Shown: positions 59,554 through 64,000 of the stretch, one piece after another | How positions within the stretch are numbered: position 1 is the stretch's first letter | Layout of the letters: each line of letters begins with the position of its first letter | Source of the DNA: Olsenella sp. KGMB02461 | GTDB lineage: Bacteria > Actinomycetota > Coriobacteriia > Coriobacteriales > Atopobiaceae | DNA: 64,000 nt | Direction: 5' to 3' | NCBI RefSeq assembly: GCF_012584445.1 | Contig: NZ_JABAHI010000008.1 | Coordinates: 1,054,001-1,118,000 of the forward strand | The notes under the pieces: model-generated | Seen by the model: only the letters and a program-made list of their open reading frames with translations | What the model was told of the DNA's origin: nothing | The model's database searches: none | Translations under genes and position numbers: made by a program

Positions 59554-60576
59554 TCAAAGGAGCATGCCCTGTGTGTTCAAACCCATGCTCACCGCAGACT
59601 CATAGAGCAGCTGGCTAGTAACAGGATCGGGCGGCTCCACGCCATCTTTGACGGCCAAAATATTGTCCACCACCACGTTGCCCATGCGCTCGCTGGACTC
59701 ATAAGTGTTACCTGCAACATGTGGGGTTACCAGCACATTCTCATAGTCATAATAGGGTTGATGAATGGGTGGCTCTCTATCGAAAACATCCGTAGCAAAA
59801 CCCTTAAGCCGTCCTTCTAGGAGCGCTTTATTAAGGGCGTCGTGACGAACAATGCCCGCGCGTGCCGTATTGATAAGGATCGCAGAATCTTTCATCATCC
59901 GAAGTTCGCGAGCGCCTATAAGGTTTCGAGTCCCATCGTTAAGAGGAGTATGGATAGTCACTACATCGGAACGTCGAAGCAAGTCATTCAAAGTCGTATA
60001 TATAACGCCATAGATGGTGGGCTCGTTCCTCTGCACGATATCGTAGCCAAGAATATCCATTCCAAAACCCATGGCACGCCGCGCCACCGCGCTTCCAATC
60101 TGGCCTACACCCACAATGCCAATAGTCTTACCATAGAGGCTTGTACCTGCGACTTTATCCCATCCCCCGCTGCGCGTGGATATGACCATCTGCGAGATAT
60201 GGCGTTCCAGATCTAGAATAAGGCCCATAGTAAAATCGGCCGTCTCCTCGCGATTGGTTGCTGGCGCGTAGGTTACTTGGATATTCCGCGCCCGTGCTTC
60301 GGCGAGATCGACGCCATCAAAACCCACGCCGTAGCGGGCAATTATACGCAGTTTTCTCAGGCGTTTAATCACGCTCGCGGGCAATGGGTCATTGCCTAGA
60401 ATTATCGCATGGGCGTCTCCGGCGAACTCCACCATCTCACCCTTGGTAAGTGGGCGACCATAGGGGTTAAGACGCACCTCACATCCTGCCTCTTCCAGGC
60501 GCCTCACAGGTCCATCCGCAAATCGACCGAATGTAACGGCGCTCGAAGCTACAACCCACTTTGACGAACGAGACAC
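59554..60576 (-). CDS. D-isomer-specific 2-hydroxyacid dehydrogenase
   Basis: A 340-aa NAD-dependent dehydrogenase of the phosphoglycerate/hydroxyacid type. The catalytic arginine lies in INTARAGIVRHDALNKAL, the nucleotide motif is GKTIGIVGVGQIGSAVARRA, and the catalytic Glu/His lie in DVFDREPP and TPHVAGNTYESSERM. YGVGFDGVDLAEARARNI is the substrate-domain signature. I choose the GTG at 60576 because GGGAG sits 5 nt upstream; an ATG 15 nt earlier lacks one. Last gene of the sugar-acid operon, after a hairpin. It could reduce a 2-keto acid formed by the dehydratase, or oxidise an imported 2-hydroxy acid; the true substrate is not known. Confidence 0.88.
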   Translation of the reverse strand: MSRSSKWVVASSAVTFGRFADGPVRRLEEAGCEVRLNPYGRPLTKGEMVEFAGDAHAIILGNDPLPASVIKRLRKLRIIARYGVGFDGVDLAEARARNIQVTYAPATNREETADFTMGLILDLERHISQMVISTRSGGWDKVAGTSLYGKTIGIVGVGQIGSAVARRAMGFGMDILGYDIVQRNEPTIYGVIYTTLNDLLRRSDVVTIHTPLNDGTRNLIGARELRMMKDSAILINTARAGIVRHDALNKALLEGRLKGFATDVFDREPPIHQPYYDYENVLVTPHVAGNTYESSERMGNVVVDNILAVKDGVEPPDPVTSQLLYESAVSMGLNTQGMLL

Positions 60577-60624
60577 GATTGCTCCCACCATTTCATTAGT
60601 TATTCTGAGGGCATTTTAGAGCAA

Positions 60625-60663
60625 GCGGGCGGCTCAAGGCTTCTTTAGCCCCGAACCGCCCGC
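60625..60663 (-). terminator. intra-operon hairpin between lactonase-like and dehydrogenase genes
   Basis: GCGGGCGG and CCGCCCGC arms in a gap of about 117 bp; no good T-run. May reduce expression of the downstream dehydrogenase or act in mRNA processing. Confidence 0.4.
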
Positions 60664-60693
60664 GATTTACACGGCGCATTGTCTCGTATCTGA

Positions 60694-61599
60694 CTACCCC
60701 CAGTTAAGCAAACGCTGGGGATTATCCGTCATCATGGCGTCAAAAGCCTCGTCACCAATACAAGCTACCAGTTCCTTCTTAAGGTCCGTGAGAATATAGG
60801 CGAGGCCTGGCTTCCCCCCATAAGCAGGCCAGTAATCCTTCTTGCCCATATCCCCAGCCAAACAAAGCCTGTCGCCAACGCCCATCTCCACAAGCTCCCT
60901 GATCATTGCCACGCGTTCATGATCGCGGCCGTCGAGATCCCTCCCTACATGGTCGAGACTCACATAGGCTCCAGTGTTGCAAATAGCCGCAATATAGGCA
61001 GCATTCAATGTCAGGTCCACATGGGAGAGACAGACGTGGCTTGGGTCCATCCCTTCAGCCTCGATAAGAGCCAGTTGTTCTAAGGCCATGGTGCCTTTGT
61101 CACAATGAGTGATCATGGGCATCTGATGCTCAACAGCCACAGCGGTGCAGACCCTGATGGCACGGTGCTCGCGCTCTGTAACGGCATTTAAGCTTGTGCC
61201 TACCTTGACGGCACCTGGCTTGACGTGATGAGTTCCAATGCCCCTCTCGATCTCATCAGCTATCACCTCTGCCACCTCGGCATCAGAAAGAGCGTCAAAC
61301 CACTTAGGCAGGTGCTCCTCCTTGTGGAGTCCAGTCACGCACACAATATGGCATCCTGTGCGTTGAGCCATAACCCGCAAAGCTTCGGTATTTCGGCCAA
61401 AGTTGAGCGGAGAGAGCTCGACGATGGTCGATCCGCCTGCAGCCATGAAGGTTTCGATTTCCTCGATGCCTCGATCCACATCATCTAAGGTGTAAGGATA
61501 GAATGCAGGCAGTTCGTTAGGTTTCACATAAAGATGCTCATGGATATAGGTAGTGCCTAGTTGGGCAGCATCCACGGGACCCAGTACCGTATTAACCAT
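60694..61599 (-). CDS. phosphotriesterase-family metal hydrolase, probable sugar lactonase
   Basis: A 301-aa amidohydrolase-superfamily protein. The binuclear metal site is complete in sequence: YIHEHLY (H-x-H), KPGAVKVGTSLN (carbamylated Lys), MITHCDKGTMALEQ (His), LSHVDLT (His) and LAGDMGKKDYW (Asp). Members beside sugar-acid genes generally hydrolyse lactones of sugar acids or their phosphates, not organophosphates. The ATG at 61597-61599 follows TAGGA and lies 5 bp after the dgoD stop codon, so it is translated with dgoD. Opening a galactono-type lactone before dehydration would fit, as inference. Confidence 0.85.
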   Translation of the reverse strand: MVNTVLGPVDAAQLGTTYIHEHLYVKPNELPAFYPYTLDDVDRGIEEIETFMAAGGSTIVELSPLNFGRNTEALRVMAQRTGCHIVCVTGLHKEEHLPKWFDALSDAEVAEVIADEIERGIGTHHVKPGAVKVGTSLNAVTEREHRAIRVCTAVAVEHQMPMITHCDKGTMALEQLALIEAEGMDPSHVCLSHVDLTLNAAYIAAICNTGAYVSLDHVGRDLDGRDHERVAMIRELVEMGVGDRLCLAGDMGKKDYWPAYGGKPGLAYILTDLKKELVACIGDEAFDAMMTDNPQRLLNWG

Positions 61600-61604
61600 G
61601 ATTC

Positions 61605-62750
61605 CTACCACTCGGCAATGGTGCCGTCATAGTTCTTCCAAGCAGGGTTACGCCACACAAGCCCCTCAGCAGAGATTTGGCGGATCTTCTCCTCATCCAT
61701 GATGAGACCCAAGCCAGGCTTGTTGGGAATCTGCACATAGCCATCCTCGAACTCGAAGATATCCTTGTTCTCAATGAAGTCGAGAATGTCGAAGCCCTGG
61801 TTGTAATGGATGCCAAAGCTCTGCTCCTGGATGAACACGTTAGGAGTACAGGCATCCACCTGAAGCGTGGCAGCCAGCGCGATAGGTCCATAGGGAGCAT
61901 GGGGCGCTGCGGCCATATCATAGGCTTCGGCCATGGCGCAGATCTTGCGCGTCTCGAGAATGCCGCCGCACATAGCCACGTCGGGCTGAATGATGTCGAT
62001 GGCCCCTTGTTGGAATAAGGTCTTGTACTCCCATCGGGTATAAAGTCGCTCACCGGTGGCCAGAGGAACAGCAACCTCACTGGCGATCTTGTCAAAGACC
62101 TCCCAGTTCTCAGGGAGCACCACTTCCTCTAAGAACATGGGGTGATAGGATTCAAGAGCTTTAGCAAGCACCTTGGCCATAGGCTTGTGCACACGACCGT
62201 GAAAGTCGATGCCTACTTCGATATCGTCGCCGCAGACCTCGCGGATAGAGGCGATGCGATCCACTACCGCCTTCACCTTGTCGTAGGTGTCAACGTAGTG
62301 AAGTTCCTCAGTGGCGTTCATCTTCACTGCACGAAAGCCGCGATCAAGGCGGCTCTTAGCTTGTTCGGCAACGTCTGAGGGGCGATCTCCGCCAATCCAA
62401 GAATACACACGGATACGATCGCGAGCAGCGCCCCCAAGAAGCTCATACACGGGCACGCCAAAGGCTTTACCTTTGATATCCCAGAGCGCCATCTCAATGC
62501 CCGAGACAATAGTGCCGTTGATGGGGCCGCCACGAAAGAAGGAACGGTGCAACTCCTGCCAGAGACGCTCGATCTCAAAGGGATTTCGGCCAACAATGCG
62601 CTCGGCCAGCTCCTTGGCTCCCTCCACCACAGTACGGGTCTTGGTACCAGAGATAAGCTCACCCCAACCAGAAATGCCCTCATCGGTGTTTACCTTGATA
62701 AAGATCCAACGGGGCTTAACCTCAAAGAGCTCCACATCGGTAATTTTCAT
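61605..62750 (-). CDS. dgoD: D-galactonate dehydratase family protein (enolase superfamily)
   Basis: A 381-aa mandelate-racemase/enolase-superfamily dehydratase, expected to convert a galactonate-type sugar acid to the 2-keto-3-deoxy acid. Close to E. coli DgoD over its whole length (382 aa): KPRWIFIKVNTDEG, RGGPINGTI, ALWDIKGKAFGVPVYEL, YSWIGGDRPSDV, GIDFHGRVHKPMAKVLAK (first metal ligand and catalytic His), a second-strand VLPENWEVF where DgoD has EEPVL, TGERLYTRWEYK, PHAPYGPIALAA and FGIHYNQGFDILDF. Start ATG at 62750 with AGGGA upstream. It lies between the PTS gene and the lactonase-like gene. The substrate could be a related hexonate. Confidence 0.9.
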   Translation of the reverse strand: MKITDVELFEVKPRWIFIKVNTDEGISGWGELISGTKTRTVVEGAKELAERIVGRNPFEIERLWQELHRSFFRGGPINGTIVSGIEMALWDIKGKAFGVPVYELLGGAARDRIRVYSWIGGDRPSDVAEQAKSRLDRGFRAVKMNATEELHYVDTYDKVKAVVDRIASIREVCGDDIEVGIDFHGRVHKPMAKVLAKALESYHPMFLEEVVLPENWEVFDKIASEVAVPLATGERLYTRWEYKTLFQQGAIDIIQPDVAMCGGILETRKICAMAEAYDMAAAPHAPYGPIALAATLQVDACTPNVFIQEQSFGIHYNQGFDILDFIENKDIFEFEDGYVQIPNKPGLGLIMDEEKIRQISAEGLVWRNPAWKNYDGTIAEW

Positions 62751-62773
62751 ATTTATCCCTAGCTTCCAGAAGA

Positions 62774-62798
62774 GCCCAGGGGATCTTCTCCCCTGGGC
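62774..62798 (-). terminator. perfect hairpin between gatC and dgoD
   Basis: GCCCAGGGG and CCCCTGGGC around 7 nt, in the 64-bp gap. Only a weak TCTTCT follows on the minus strand, so partial termination or mRNA processing is more likely than a full stop. Confidence 0.5.
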
Positions 62799-62814
62799 CA
62801 GATGAACAAACCGA

Positions 62815-64000
62815 TTAAGCGAACAGACCGCCCACGAGAGAGAGCAGGTAACCGATGAGGTGCGTACCGGCATCCTCGGTGCTAATGAGCTCCATGCCTT
62901 CGGGAAGGACAAATCCACCGGTAAGCGCAAGCTCGGTGTGAACGGGAGCCATGGCAGTGCCGATAAGCAGTACGGCTGCGGTAATAAGGGTTGCCGACAG
63001 GATGCCACGAACAATGTTGCCCTTTCCAAAGGCGCAGGGCCACGCGGCCAGCCACATGGCCTGATAGGCAATGTCGGCCACAGGAAGGAGCTTGTTGCCA
63101 GGCAAGAAAGCCGCAAGCACTAGAGTGATGGGCACCATGATGATGCCTACAGTGATGACGGAATCATCAGCCACGGTCAGAGCGGCATCGACACCCATGG
63201 TGAAGTTGGCATCGGGAAACTTCTTGGACAGGGTGTTTTTGACGGCGTCAGCAAAGGGGAGCAGGCCCTGCATGAGGATCTGCATCATCTTGGGAGTCAG
63301 GACCATGGTGGCCGAGGTGCTCATGGCGACGATCATGATCTGATCCACCGGATCGCCGGCAAGAATGCTGATAAGAGCACCAAATATCAGGCCCATGAAC
63401 ATAGGCTCGCCAACAAAACCAAAGCGTTCTTGGATGCCTGCAGGAGAAGCGTTGACGTTCTTGAGGCCGGGGATAACACCCCAAAGCTAATCGAGGAAGA
63501 AAGCGATGGGGGCCCAGCAAACCGAGTTGGACGTGGGGAAGTTGACGCCTTCGAGCTCGAAGTAATCCTCCACCACAGGAGTGGTCCAGTCGGCAAGCTT
63601 GAACGAGATGATTGCGTCGATAGCTGCGGCCACAAGAGCAATCCAGGGGTTTCCACCAGTGGCATACCATACGAGGGCGCCCGTGAAGATGTAGTGGTTA
63701 TACGACCAGAAGTCCACCATCACCGTGCGAGTCTGCTTGATGAGAAGCATCACTACGTTCACGCCGAGGATAACGAAAACCACAGGAGCTGCCAGGGGGA
63801 ACGACCAGGTAGCAGCAGCGCGGGCCGGCCAGCCCACATCCATAATGGACGTCTGTATGCCCCAGTTAGCAACCATAGCCTGGACACTGCCGGCCACCTG
63901 ACCTACGAACCAATTGATGACGATATTGACGCCCGCAAAACCAACGCCCACAAGAAGAGCGGACTTCAAAAGAGTGTTCATTTTCACGCGGAAGATGAGG
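62815..64000 (-). pseudogene. gatC: PTS galactitol-type EIIC component interrupted by an in-frame amber codon; 5' end cut by window edge
   Basis: Membrane component of a GatC-family phosphotransferase permease. From the window edge the frame gives LLVGVGFAGVNIVINWFVG, MDVGWPARAAATWSFPLAAP, DFWSYNHYIFTGALVWYATGG and EDYFELEGVNFPTSNSV, all matching GatC in order. A TAG at 63487-63489 interrupts it after WAPIAFFLD. The same frame continues LWGVIPGLKNVNAS, FGFVGEPMFMGLIFGALISILAG, then membrane spans to the normal end at 62815, again as in GatC. There is no frameshift or loss of codons. Either a recent nonsense mutation, a sequencing error, or read-through. The true start lies right of the window; the GTG at 63987 falls inside the conserved first region. 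PTS EIIA/EIIB genes are expected upstream. Confidence 0.82.

Noticed and set aside
62815-63987. Frameshift in gatC
   Set aside because: Both halves read in the same frame with unbroken homology; the only lesion is a TAG codon.

Overview
The window reads as chromosome of a high-GC anaerobic actinobacterium, most likely of the class Coriobacteriia (Atopobiaceae/Olsenella-like). This is inferred from gene content, not from a marker-gene match: oxygen-sensitive glycyl radical chemistry, a CBS/DRTGG family II pyrophosphatase, PTS and phospho-sugar catabolism, MucBP and pilin-isopeptide surface proteins, and a T-box on pheS. I saw no rRNA, tRNA, CRISPR array, transposase or prophage module.

Layout. 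1-1.45 kb: pheS with its T-box leader. 1.46-7.7 kb: a DeoR regulator, two paralogous GntR/UTRA regulators, and a divergent pair of glycyl radical enzyme and activase of unknown substrate. 7.7-9.2 kb: a 33-bp tandem repeat, a strong hairpin and an orphan nuclease-like gene. 9.4-18.5 kb: a two-gene surface operon (a 710-aa MucBP protein and a roughly 2,294-aa beta-helix/isopeptide adhesin) behind an AT-rich control region. 18.9-24.5 kb: a TSUP transporter and a tagatose-6-phosphate-type locus (lacR-like, a LacA/LacB chimera, lacC-like kinase, a second DeoR and a GatY-type aldolase). 24.6-31.4 kb: a lipoprotein/MerR pair, a Pif1-like helicase, a Trm9-like methyltransferase facing elp3, and an LEA-like protein. 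31.5-34 kb: amino-sugar genes (nagA, SIS protein). 34-41.6 kb: a three-HTH XRE protein, a JetD-like toprim protein, ROK kinase, a Ddl-like ligase and an aminotransferase. 41.8-50.3 kb: M32 peptidase, dtd, hydroxyacyl-CoA dehydrogenase, small membrane proteins, nitroreductase, HAD phosphatase, aminotransferase, SGNH hydrolase. 50.3-59.5 kb: sbcDC with a LexA-like box, ppaC with a large unknown partner, and mscL. 59.5-64 kb: a sugar-acid/hexitol operon (gatC with an in-frame amber codon, dgoD, phosphotriesterase-like lactonase, D-2-hydroxyacid dehydrogenase).

The most striking signal is not a gene. The octamer TTCTCGGC/GCCGAGAA occurs 36 times on the two strands (my hand count), most often as TGCCGAGAA and, between genes, as TGCCGAGAAACCC. 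It shows no strand bias, sits in frame in protein linkers (often as Ala-Glu-Lys), and forms inverted pairs at gene ends. This is how DNA uptake sequences behave in Neisseria and Pasteurellaceae. Other leading observations are the LacA-LacB chimera, a bacterial Elp3 beside a Trm9-like methyltransferase, a JetD-like protein without JetABC, and the amber codon in gatC.

Working together, much of the window handles carbon sources (tagatose/galactose, amino sugars, galactonate/galactitol), each block with its own DeoR, GntR or ROK-type components. The rest covers envelope display and DNA or tRNA maintenance.
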